The notes below the pieces were generated by a model, which had not been told where the DNA came from, made no database searches, and worked only from the letters and a program-made list of their open reading frames with translations. Positions 9,824-18,718 of a stretch of 64,000 nt of DNA are shown here, piece after piece. Both the position numbers and the translations under genes were made by a program. The stretch comes from Simmondsia chinensis (lineage: Eukaryota; Streptophyta; Magnoliopsida; Caryophyllales; Simmondsiaceae). Where the stretch lies: assembly GCA_018398585.1 (NCBI GenBank), contig JAGTTD010000003.1, forward strand, positions 7,820,637 to 7,884,636. The letters run 5' to 3'. Positions within the stretch are counted from its first letter, which is position 1. The number at the start of each line of letters is the position of its first letter.

Positions 9824-10503
9824 TGTCACGGACATGGTATTCCTGGGTCCGTGACAATGTCAAGACCGTGCCTAGGTCGCTGCCTCAGCCTTGTCAGGGT
9901 CGCTGCACTTGAGTGTCATGACAGTGTCCAGGGTCGCTACCAGGTCCGTGCCTTAGCTTGTCAAGACAGTGTCCCAGTTGCTACCCAGTGCCGTGCCAGA
10001 TAGTGTCCCAGTCGTTGCCAGTGTCGTGCCAGGCGCGTCCCAGGCCCATGCCAGCGCCTGGCCAGGCCCGTGTTCAGGGCCGTCCCAGGGCCCGCCCCTG
10101 TGCTGCGATCCAGGCTAGCAGCGCCCCGGCAAGACCCACTCCTCCAGGCTGTATTAGCCGTTGCAAATATTCCTTTTGGATTTATTCTAGATTTAAATGT
10201 TGTAATAGGTATTTCTAGATATTATTAGGTATTTTCAGATGTAATTCATATTTTTAGTATTTCTTGTATTTTTCTATAAATAGGCATTTTGTAGTTCATT
10301 TGTGAAAAAATCAATCCAATTAAATCAATGATATGAATTCTCTTACTTTCTCATCTTTACTCTCTATATTTCTCATCTCCTAAATTCTATTTCTCTCTCT
10401 CATCTCAACTCTATTTCTTATTCTCTCCCTCATCTCAACCTCTATTGTCTCTTACGGACCTAAGTCCTAGATTTGGGCCGTCACAACCTCGAGGGTTGTG
10501 ACA
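9824..10503 (+). repeat. 5' LTR of element A
   Basis: The 680-bp LTR opens with a hairpin-capable arm pair, TGTCACGGAC and GTCCGTGACA at 9824-9856, and closes with another, GTCACAACC / GGTTGTGAC at about 10479-10502. The first 300 bp are GC-rich and made of diverged gtgtcccag/gtgccaggc units. The rest is AT-rich, with a tataaatag TATA box near 10275 and a CT-rich leader. Plus- and minus-strand open frames in the GC-rich half are composition shadows. Confidence 0.88.
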
Positions 10504-10705
10504 AATTGGTATCAGAGCCAGGTTCGATCCAAGCCACGTTTGAGCAAGATCCAAGAATCGTTCACTTGTCGTGACATTTGGTATCAAGAATCGTTCACCG
10601 CGAGCAAGTGGGAAAAATCAAGAATTCAAGATTCCGTTGCTTCCATGGTTAGTAGACCGTAGCTTCTTCAAATTTTCAAGAAAATGATTCAAGAACGCTG
10701 ATGAG

Positions 10706-11510
10706 ATGGCCACGTTAATTGTTAAGGTGACCGAAACCCTTTATCCCATTACCGAGGATGTTATTCGTAGAGTTTTCTCTCCTTTTGGGTGTATTGCAAA
10801 TATAAAGTACGTCTTGGTGACTTCTCTTAGAGTGGAAGTCCATGTGTCTTACACTTCGAGAAATGATGCCGAGAGTGCTTGTAGATGCTTACACGGAAGT
10901 AACCTCTACACTTATTGTTGTAAAATGGACATCCAAGTATCCACGCCTCCTAGGGAGATTTCAACCGTAGTTTTCTCTACGTTATTGGTTAAGGTAACAG
11001 GTCTTCTTTATCCCATTACAAAGGATGTTCTCAACCGAGTCTTTTCTATCTATGGTGTAGTTGAAGAAATTGTCATCATCTCGACTTCGTCCATAAAATG
11101 GAAGCACATGTAAAATACACTTCTTGGGAGGAAGCTAAAAGTGCACGCCAAGGGCTACATGGATGAAATGTTTATGACCATTGTTGTGTACCAGACATTG
11201 AAATCTTGACGCATCCTAAAGAAAGTATTGATAAGTTCCATACTTTTGACATCACAACCGGGAGTAATGCAGCCATAAGGGAAAGGGTAGAGAGGTCGGA
11301 AATCTTGACCCATGATGTGAGTGAGTCCGTAGATTCATTTGCAAGTAGACAAAAGGAGTTACGGGCTAGCCTCGAGTCTTTAGCCAAACGTGTTAACCGT
11401 TTAAGAGAAGAGATTAATCCTACTCAACCTCAATTGCCTAGTCACTTGGTAGAAAGTCTAAGGGTCTTAACCAAAGTGAGGGACCAAGAGAACCGAATCC
11501 GGAAGAGTCA
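10706..11510 (+). pseudogene. tandem PTB-like RNA-recognition motifs inside element A, frameshifted
   Basis: The open frame 10706-11113 starts MATLIVKV and encodes one complete RRM. It has LYPITEDVIRRVFSPFG as strand 1/helix 1 and ends YTYCCKMDIQVS, hallmark blocks of PTB-protein RRM2. A second RRM starts TLLVKVTGLLYPIT and continues after a one-base loss near 11100 in another frame (EAHVKYTSWEEAKSARQGL). An in-frame TGA at about 11163 follows, then NVYDHCC. A charged, heptad-like stretch (about 11290-11420, with RASLESLAKRVNRLREE) looks like a coiled coil. PTB proteins bind pyrimidine-rich RNA and regulate splicing. Here the domains sit where gag would be, which suggests capture of host RRMs, perhaps for binding the element's own RNA. 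This copy is broken. Confidence 0.8.
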
Positions 11511-12344
11511 AAATTCACTTTGGAACCACAAGATCTTCAACATCAGCAACCGGTTGTACTCCACATTGACAAACCACAAGAATTGGGGATTGGTGATGCC
11601 CTACCTACGCCGGACAAACCAATCTCCCAAGAACGGGCCGTTGACGTTGAGGATGAACCGGAAGAGGCTCCCTTGGTTGAGGAAGTACATGAGCCATCAA
11701 TATGGGTAGCAAAGGAACCCATGGTACTTGAAGCATTCGAAGGTGACACCCTGTTCCTTGAGTCACCACAATCTAAGGACAAGCCGCAAGTTACAAGCAC
11801 TGAAGCCACTGTCAAGGATTCCTACCTTGAGCCTCCCGTGCCAAGGCTTAGGCCAACGAAAGGTAATGACATACGGACAGTATTACCGCAGCAAGAGATG
11901 CAGCGGGAACGTGGTGGGTCGCACATAAAGAAGAAAACCGGGTTGAGCCCCAAGAAGAGGAAGGACCGGTCATGGGGATGCTTCCCAAGAACCGGGATCG
12001 GAACTAAAATCTTCAAGGGCCCAAGTCATCCATCTTCGCAGCAGCCGCTCGTTGTTGTGCAAGCAAGGACATTCAGGGACTTTGGACCGAGGGCCGTGAA
12101 AACACCGCTTGGGGAATGTTTCCCAAGAACGGGAATTGGAACTAGAATTTTCAAGGGTCCGAGTCTTCTATCGTGGCTTATGATCCTTAGGGACAAGGAT
12201 CATCCGTTCGACCCGGGGAAAGAGGTAAAGGATATGGGTGACAACGGGGAGACAACGGGACAGACAATCAAAAGGGGGCCGGGAGCTGAAGGTCGCACCG
12301 TCATCGCATCTTTGAGGACAAGGATGAACTTAAGGGGGCGGGAA
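11511..12344 (+). pseudogene. continuation of the element A protein: acidic then basic tail with a duplicated FPRTGIGTKIFKG motif
   Basis: A long open stretch in a third frame continues the RRM protein after another frameshift near 11475-11510 and runs into the 3' LTR, where the frame is no longer meaningful. It is first proline/glutamate-rich, then lysine/arginine-rich (KKKTGLSPKKRKDRSW). It contains CFPRTGIGTKIFKGP and, about 50 residues later, CFPRTGIGTRIFKGP. I do not recognise a catalytic domain. The near-identical repeated motif suggests internal duplication and former selection on the protein. Confidence 0.55.
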
Positions 12345-13036
12345 TGTCACGGACATGGTATTCCTGGGTCCGTGACAATGTCAAGACCATGCCCAGGTCA
12401 CTGCCCCAGCCTTGTCAGGGTCGCTGCCCAGGTGGCTGCACTTGAGTGTCATGACAGTGTCCAAGGTCACTACCAGGTCCGTGCCTTAGCTTGTCAAGAC
12501 AGTGTCCCAGTCGCTGCCCAGTGCCGTGCCAGACAGTGTCCCAGTCGTTGCCAGTGTCGTGCCAGGCGCGTCCCAGGCCCATGCCAGCGCCTGCCCAGGC
12601 CCGTGTCCAGGGCTGTCCCAGGGCCTGCCCCTGTGCTGCGATCCAGGCTAGCAGCGCCCAGGCAGGACCCGCTCCTCCAGGCTGTACTAGCCGTTGCAAA
12701 TATTCCTTTTGGATTTATTCTAGATTTAAATGTTGTAATAGGTGTTTCTAGATATTATTAGGTATTTTTAGATTTAATTCATATTTTTAGTATTTCTTGT
12801 ATTTTTCTATAAATAGGCATTTTGTAGTTCATTTGTGGAAAAATCAATCCAATTAAATCAATGATATGAATTCTCTTACTTTCTCATCTTTACTCTCTAT
12901 ATTTCTCATCTCCTAAATTCTATTTCTCTCTCTCATCTCAACTCTATTTCTTATTCTCTCCCTCATCTTAACCTCTATTATTTTTTACGGGCCTAAGTCC
13001 TAGATTTGGGTAGTTACAACCTCGAGGGTTGTGACA
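12345..13036 (+). repeat. 3' LTR of element A
   Basis: The 692-bp LTR is a close match to the 5' LTR, with a few substitutions and a short length difference in the GC-rich repeat. The terminal palindrome is changed by one base (gttac for gtcac). High LTR similarity implies a fairly young insertion. Confidence 0.88.
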
Positions 13037-13163
13037 GGAACATACCCACTACCTCAAGGGCTCCCGCCTATGTCGGGTCTGGGGGGGCAGATGCACACAG
13101 CCTTCCTCCTTCAGGGTGTTAACCTGAAGAGAGGCTGTTTCCTAGTGCCCCCAATCTGAGAGT

Positions 13164-13262
13164 GAGGACTTCCCAGGAGGTCACCCATCCAGGTACTACT
13201 CTCGCTCAAGCACGCTTAACTTCGGAGTTCTAATGTGATCCGGTGACGGCGTGTTGGTGCCC
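13164..13262 (-). ncRNA. 5S rRNA-derived head of SINE S1 (internal pol III promoter)
   Basis: Read on the minus strand, the segment has the plant 5S internal promoter in order: an A box AAGTTAAGCGTGCTTGAGC (13222-13204), the intermediate element gcgagag, and a C box AGTACCTGGATGGGTGACC (13197-13179). It continues to gggaagtcctc. The upstream part keeps caccggatc and agaactccg of 5S rRNA but diverges further 5'. It is not a functional 5S gene: the mature 3' end is replaced by SINE body. It should be able to recruit TFIIIA/TFIIIC in principle. Confidence 0.85.
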
Positions 13263-13603
13263 TCTTTGATTAGTTTAGGCATTAACTAAATTAGCTAAAT
13301 GCTACAAGCTGCATCATCAAATCTAACTATGCCCCTATAGCTTTATAAATAAGGCTCTTCATTGTAGAGAAAGAGGCGTGGAAGATCAATTTGAGTTTTT
13401 TTCTCTTTCTAACTCTCGTCCCTCTCCCCCTCTCTTCTCAGTTTCTCTCTCTCTTTCTCTCTCTCATCTCTCTTTATTTCATCTCCCTAGTTTTATACAT
13501 GTAAAGCTCTACTATACTATGCTTTACGGTTTATACTGAGATTAATACAGTATAATATACAAATTTTGTTACTCTTGTGATTGTGGATTGATTGATTGGG
13601 TGT

Positions 13604-13951
13604 TGTTAAGAATAACATCTTTTATTTATATTTATTTTTGTATTTAACATTTGTATTTATTACTACATTTAGTATTGCATTTAGGGAGTAATCACTTCCT
13701 CTTCCCCTCCATTCTTGTAACCGGCCAAGACTTGGCAGCTACATCAATGTTGGACTTAATTTCTTTCATTTACATTAGGAATCTAGATATGTGGGAGTAA
13801 TGTAGTGTGTCCTTTTGTTTTCTTCTCATGTATTATGAATAGGTTCGTTTTATAATGAAGTATTGATCCAATTCTCAATTCACTCCAAATATTCTTGTTT
13901 TGTTATTTGTTATTGTTGATTTTTAATTTTAAAGTTGTATTAATTGAATTT
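13604..13951. mobile_element. probable solo LTR or other insertion within the 3' LTR of element L
   Basis: Comparison with the intact 5' LTR of L shows about 348 extra bases here, flanked by the 5-mer ggtgt (13599-13603 and 13952-13956). The insert starts TGTTAAGAATAAC and has a copia-LTR-like promoter region (tatgaataggttcg) and leader. Its right end does not show the expected CA, so the classification is tentative. Confidence 0.45.
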
Positions 13952-13978
13952 GGTGTGAGAATCATTTGGTTCTTATCA

Positions 13979-14667
13979 TACCTCAGTTGTGAAAAAGAGA
14001 CCACTAATGAAATTTATTTTAGAACCCTAAAATATCAAGACCGGCTTCAGAGATATTGGATGATAATGGGTTGGATTTTTTTTTTCGATAATTTAAATAC
14101 AAGCTTGAGAAAGTATAATGGTGTAGAGTAGGGATTGAAGAATCCGAAACACCAGAGGCACGATATTGATAGGATTATGGTTAACAAAAATTCAAACTCA
14201 ACATCCAATCCCTGACTCAATCCAACAGGCTTAGTTTTCCCTCTTTTGGCATTTTTAATATTATTTTTAACTTGGGATGAAAATCCAAAATATATGAATA
14301 TTGGTCTAAGACCGAATCGAAGGTCGAACTACATCAAATCATGAGACTGAAAGTTGGACTGATTAAAACCGGGTCGGCCCGGTTCAACACTGGTTAGAAA
14401 CGGTCCAGACTAGACCGGACCGATTTGGACCTATTTTTCATCTAGTAAGTGCAATTATAAGAACGTTTCCATACGAAAATTGAAACTTAAAAAAAGATAA
14501 TGGTATAATTTGCACTATAAATATAATTAAGGATAATGATATATTTATATAATTATTAAATAGTAAAAAATTAAAAATTTTTGATTTTCAAAGATTTAAT
14601 ATTTTTAGACATATATAATATATATTAATTATATAGTATATATTAATTTTTTAGGATAATTATTTAC
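13979..14667. other. AT-rich intergenic DNA with a short L1-type 3' tail and a GGTCCGG-rich patch
   Basis: At 14076-14092 a T10 run followed by cgataattt matches the reversed L1 3' terminus seen elsewhere in the window (ttatcg plus poly-A), but no insertion borders were found. At 14370-14445 there is a cluster of ccggtcc/accggacc units. A related cluster lies at about 17100-17170 and 17750-17830, so the L1 and TRIM between may have inserted into an older non-autonomous element. Confidence 0.35.
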
Positions 14668-17062
14668 GCTCCTTTCTCTCTCTCTTTCCATCACCGGAGT
14701 CCGCTTCTATGCTGGCCTAATCACCGCCTCCCTCCACCAACTTCACCTCAGTATCCCGATGGTCAACTTTCCACCTCAGCATCTGGGTACTGTTAACCCC
14801 CAGCACCCCTTTACACCATGGCCCTACCTCCTGCCCCTCCATCTACCCTCCTCCACAAACTTCACCGCTTTCTCCTCCTTCCCCGCCCCAACACCTCCTC
14901 TTCAAATTTCCTCCCAAATTTATCCCATTTCTGTGTTGTTACCGTTGTAATGCCGATCTTGGATGAGGCAGTATCCATCTTCGTTGATGGCCTACTTGAG
15001 AGAATGACAAATTCATGGCTCAGAGCCGTGTTTCGTGACTTTGGGTCGATTTATGACACTTTTGTTCCCCAGAAATGAAGAACAAGGTCAAGGCCCTCCT
15101 ATGGCTTTGTTAGATCCCATGTTTTAAGTGAAGCTGCCAAGGCCATTGCAAGCATGAATGGAAGATTGGTTGCAGGTTTCATGATTAGAGTTGACTAGGC
15201 AAAGTCGAGTAGAAAGGTATCTCTTACACCTCACCGGGGCCGTTCTCTTTTGGATTCTATCCATGGGTCCGTTGATTCTGATGTCAACTTTGTTAGGGTT
15301 GGTGCTCCCCCTAGATCTCGAATTGGGCTTGCCATGATTCAGTCTAGCTACAAGATGGTCATGGTAAGTTCAAACAAGCGTGTGGAGGATTGGCTCAACA
15401 GGTCAATTATTGCCAATCTGTTAAGGAGGATACTCTTGATAGGGTTCCCACGTTTATCACCGAGAATAACCTTATGGGTTTGGCCCTACGCTGGTTAAGC
15501 CCGAGCTCTTTCATTTTTACATGTGACTCGCTCGAAACCTTGGAGTCATATCTCGGGCCTCGTAACCACATGCTACTCTATAAGTTCAAGTATGTGGCTA
15601 GATACTCAGGTCAGATTCTGGGTTCACTGCGTTGAAGAGTTTGGATTGAAGTCCATGGGTTGCCAGTTCAATGTTGGTCAAAGGATTGCTTCATAGATTT
15701 TTCTAATTTATGGGGCAAGTTTATTCAGATTGATTCCAGAACGTCAGCGATGACGTGTATTGATGTCATTCGGGTTCTTATTGAAACATACTCCCCTTTA
15801 CTGATTCATCAATTGGTCCAAGTACAGTTCAATAGGGGAACTTGCCTGATTTTGATCAAAGAGGGTAATTCTGAATTGATCCCTAATTGCTCCTTGGAGA
15901 TAATTTCCCAAGCCGCCTCTGCTTGGCTCTCCAGAGAGATGGCCTCATCTCCTCAATATGGTATTTTCACCAGAATGTGCTCCACTCAGGAATCACGCCC
16001 TCCTGTTGGTCCTTCCACGCTTGAGATTCCGTTGGCTGGCTCGAGTGGTTGTTAGGCTTCTTTGGGTCCTCGTTCAAGTTTGGCCACCATTGTCGTGAGG
16101 TGCGTAGGGCGTGATAGGGGCCAGTTTGACTTTCTCGTTGATGGACAGCTAATTGGGAGATGGATCTCGGATCCTTTATGCCTATGCTCGACCATTCTAT
16201 CTACCTTTCTGTAGTCAAATTACCAACTTCCAGTTTTGGCTTCTTAGTCTCCTCTTGGCTTACCATGGATCGATGGCGGTCTGGATGACGCAGCGAGGCC
16301 CCAAGGCCCTATATCTACTTTTTCTAACCAGGTTTAGGTTCAGTATGCCGGTAGTGATAATGATTCTGATTCGTCTGGCCTTGAGTACTTGCCGAGTTTT
16401 GAACCACCTCCAGTAGTGAGGCCACTTGTCGATGAGTCTATTGACAAAGGGAAGCAGAGAAGGAAGAACATACCAGGCCATCAGGCTTCTAGCTTTGTGT
16501 CATCAAAGAAAAACCAAAGAGTTTAAAAGTGTAAGTTGAACAGTAAGCGAAGCGGGAATGGTAGGATTTCATTAAAAATATGTCTCCAGGGAGCAGTGCA
16601 AAGAAGCTGACCAAATCCTCTAGCAAATAGAAAATGGAGAAGTTCGTAAAGAAGGGTGACAATGCCATGGATGTTGGTAAGCTTTCTGTTGTGAAATGCA
16701 GACGGGAGTTTGGGAAAAGGTTCAGTTTGGTATATGATGGCGACAAATTAGATATGATTGAGCCTTTTACAATGATGGAGTAGAGTGGTATTTGGCTAGT
16801 GCCCCCGTCAATTTCTCTCCAACTATGTCGGTTCGTCGTCTTCCCCTGCTCCGAGCCCGTCTCTCCCACTGCTGATATAGCCATGTAGTGCCTGTTTTTG
16901 TTCTTTTGTGCTTTTTTTGTTTTTGCCCTACTTTCTTGTTATCCTTTTTTTTTCCCTTCTATTTTCGTGTTTCTATCTCCCGATTTAATCGGGTTCTCTT
17001 AGGTCCCGTTTGCTCGAGTCGCCTGTTTTGTTTTGAGGCTGTCGCTAATTATAAAAAAAAAA
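14668..17062 (+). mobile_element. L1-type LINE derivative with ORF1 only (half-LINE)
   Basis: The 2.4-kb element ends in poly-A at 17053-17064. It may be flanked by a 10-bp imperfect TSD (aattatttac at 14658-14667, aattatgtac at 17063-17072, one mismatch). The 5' part is CT-rich leader, then a broken ORF1, then about 500 bp of T-rich 3' UTR. No endonuclease, reverse transcriptase or RNase H motif occurs anywhere. It is therefore either an internally deleted L1 or a half-LINE mobilised in trans. Confidence 0.65.
14950..16520 (+). pseudogene. plant L1 ORF1 protein (RRM-type N-terminus), multiply broken
   Basis: The frame near 14950-15200 encodes an RRM-like block: SIFVDGLLERMTNSWLRAVF, DFGSIYDTFVP, then AAKAIASMNGRLVAGFMIRV. 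It is interrupted by a stop at 15076-15078 and a frameshift. Later frames give the ORF1 central region (VEDWLN, FNRGTCLILIKEG at about 15830-15868), then a Ser/Asp-rich and basic tail near 16360-16510. Plant L1 ORF1 proteins are nucleic-acid-binding chaperones of the LINE ribonucleoprotein. At least four breaks exclude function. Confidence 0.6.
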
Positions 17063-17179
17063 AATTATGTACCTAAATATTTAATGCAAAATTAATGTTG
17101 ATCGATTTTCTGTCCGGTCTTTGGGTTTTCCCATCTTGGACTAGACCAGATCGAAGACCGATTAAGTCCATAAGCTAGG

Positions 17180-17375
17180 TGTTGAAGACTCCACATGTGA
17201 GTCTTGTGGAATCCCACATCGGAGTTGAGAGAAAGAAGAGATCACCTTATAAGCCTAGTGGGTTACTCCACCTATTGCCAATTGGTTTTAGGATGGAATC
17301 CCACTTGGACTTATATGTGGATCTCATGTGTTCCAACTCCGTGGATAGGGCCTAAAAGCCCGGTGAAATTTAACA
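17180..17375 (+). repeat. 5' LTR of the TRIM
   Basis: 196 bp, TGTTGAAGACTCC...AATTTAACA. It is aligned without gaps to the second LTR. Confidence 0.95.
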
Positions 17376-17544
17376 TGGTATCAGAGCGGGTTGTTGATCC
17401 CGATCTCGTGTTTGTCGCACCTTGTCCTCATGAAGAGGAAGTGCATTTGTGTTTGGTGCGCCAAGACCTCTCCAGTATGTTGGATGCAATTGGATCGAAG
17501 AAGGCGAGGGGTACGTTTGTTACAGACTTACATGCGAGGGGGAG

Positions 17545-17740
17545 TGTTGAAGACTCCACATGTGAGTCTTGTGGAATCCCACATCGGAGTTGAGAGAAAG
17601 AAGAGATCACCTTATAAGCTTAGTGGGTTACTCCACCTATTGCCAATTGGTTTTAGGATGGAACCCCACTTGGGCTTATATGTGGATCTCATGTGTTCCA
17701 ACTCCGTGGGTCGGACCTAAAAGCCCGGTGAAATTTAACA
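17545..17740 (+). repeat. 3' LTR of the TRIM
   Basis: 196 bp with the same ends as the 5' LTR. Differences include agcttag for agcctag and ccccacttgggc for tcccacttggac. Confidence 0.95.
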
Positions 17741-17745
17741 CTAGG

Positions 17746-18718
17746 ACTGAAGACCAGATTGATATATGATCGGTCCTGTCCATTGCTTGATCGAAATGGC
17801 TAGTCTGGTCCGGTTTATTCACCATATTACACACTAGTCAATTTTAATCAAAATCTTAAGAAATAAATAATAAAGTTCCAAAATTACATTTTGATTATTT
17901 TACAACGTAAAACAACAAATGGGGAATTCAAAACGGTTGGAGAATTTGGAAATGACTTGAGTGTTACTTTTAGTTTGTAAATAAGGCGGGAATTTATATT
18001 TGAATGTTAAATGAGATCATATGTTACATTGGTGATGTAAGCGGGTTATAGAGAATAACTCGTGTCGAACCTAAATAGGTTTGAGCTGATTTGGATTCTA
18101 TCTTTTATTGGTATGATATTATTTGTTGAAAGGTCGATTGTGTCGAACTTATGGTTGGATTGAATTGCCATCACTATATGTTTTGTTATATTTTTTCCAT
18201 TGTGCCGATTTCATTCCCGTTCTTTTTGGTTTGGCTCATATGCTAGTTTTCTATTAGTTGCGTGGGAGGAGTGTAAATGAGCTCCCCTATAGTGCAAATG
18301 AGTGCAGAGTTACAAAAAATGTATACAATTACACAACAAGAACAACAGTAGGAAGCCCAGAAATATATAAGGAAGCTGGTAGTGGTCAATGGAGACCAAA
18401 GAAAAGCAGAAAGTGCACCAATAGTCTAACGTAGGCGATATGTGGAACCCCTTTGAAATTCTTTGCTTTTGAATTTGGCCACTATGAAATTTGATTCCTC
18501 GGGGCAATGAAACATTTGAGAAGAGCCAATAACATTCTATTTGAAAATATGTTGAGGTGGAGGCAACCAAGACACTTGAGTCAATGTACTCATAGTTTGT
18601 CTACAAGATCCAAGATAGAGGGTTCTCCATGCATTGGTGCAGGGAGAGAGCCGTCGACTCTCTAAAGCAAGAAACCAAGAGAAAACTATGAGCTTGTGGG
18701 AGTTGACCATTACTCGAT
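17746..18718. other. no gene recognised
   Basis: It begins with the ggtccgg-type patch noted at 14370, followed by AT-rich DNA. The minus-strand open frame at 18310-18570 has no family resemblance I can defend. Confidence 0.45.

Larger units (their letters stand above)
9824..13036 (+). mobile_element. non-autonomous LTR retrotransposon ("A") carrying PTB-like RRM coding sequence
   Basis: Complete element of 3213 bp flanked by the 5-bp TSD ggaac (9819-9823 and 13037-13041). LTRs are 9824-10503 and 12345-13036, both TGTCACGG...GTGACA. The primer-binding site TGGTATCAGAGCCAGG starts at 10507, and a purine tract (taagggggcgggaa) precedes the 3' LTR. The 1.84-kb internal region encodes no gag, protease, integrase or reverse transcriptase. 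It holds a broken frame for two polypyrimidine-tract-binding-protein-like RRMs, a coiled-coil region and a basic tail with a repeated motif. It must have moved with proteins supplied in trans. The copy is inserted in the tail of SINE S1. Confidence 0.88.
9809..13270 (-). mobile_element. full-length 5S-rRNA-headed SINE copy S1, split by an LTR element
   Basis: The 18-mer tagtttaggcattaacta flanks the SINE at 9791-9808 and 13271-13288, a perfect TSD. On the minus strand the SINE starts at 13270 with a short lead (caaagagggcacc). It then has a head closely matching plant 5S rRNA (about 13262 down to 13164), a 3' body of about 120 bp shared with the RTE LINE 3' end (about 13150 down to 13045), and the tail. 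Only the last 15 bases of the tail (9809-9823) lie left of the LTR element at 9824-13036, which landed in the tail. The SINE proper is about 245 bp, and this is one of two copies with an apparently complete 5' end. Confidence 0.85.
8124..13978 (+). mobile_element. eroded LTR retrotransposon ("L") with nested insertions in its 3' LTR
   Basis: The 5' LTR (8124-8469) and a second copy (from 9757, resumed at 13271, to 13978) share start TGNTANNAATGAAA, the stretch ttaactaaattagc, the block gtaaagctctact, and the end gagaatcatttggttc...atca. After the first LTR comes attggtaccatagc, a mutated tRNA-iMet primer-binding site. The second LTR is preceded by purine-rich agaagaaggtat. The internal 1.3 kb (8470-9756) has no recognisable gag or pol. 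The 3' LTR was split first by a SINE at 9809/13270, which itself was split by an LTR element (9824-13036), and separately by an insertion at about 13604-13951. No matching TSD was found at the outer ends. Confidence 0.72.
17180..17740 (+). mobile_element. complete TRIM retrotransposon, 561 bp
   Basis: Two 196-bp LTRs (17180-17375 and 17545-17740; TGTTGAAG...TTAACA) flank a 169-bp internal region. The TSD is ctagg (17175-17179 and 17741-17745). The primer-binding site TGGTATCAGAGCGGG begins directly after LTR1 at 17376, and the polypurine tract gcgagggggag (17534-17544) directly precedes LTR2. The LTRs differ at about six positions. It encodes nothing; the open frames across it are shadows. 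This is a textbook terminal-repeat retrotransposon in miniature, moved by another element's enzymes. Confidence 0.95.

Noticed and set aside
12415..12751. Open frames on both strands in the GC-rich half of the element A LTRs (also 9958-10218)
   Set aside because: They are present in both LTR copies, made of degenerate short repeats, have no domain, and run across LTR borders.
13164..13262. A functional 5S rRNA gene
   Set aside because: The 5' part diverges from 5S, the 3' end is replaced by SINE body, there is no T-run terminator at the right place, and the unit has a SINE-type TSD.
14076..14092. Another L1 insertion (T10 followed by cgataattt)
   Set aside because: The terminus matches the L1 end, but no TSD and no L1 3' UTR could be delimited, so it is only mentioned in the spacer entry.
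17204..17769. Repeated MWNPTSELRERRDHL frames
   Set aside because: They are the two LTRs of the TRIM read through. The same frame in both LTRs reflects duplication, not coding.
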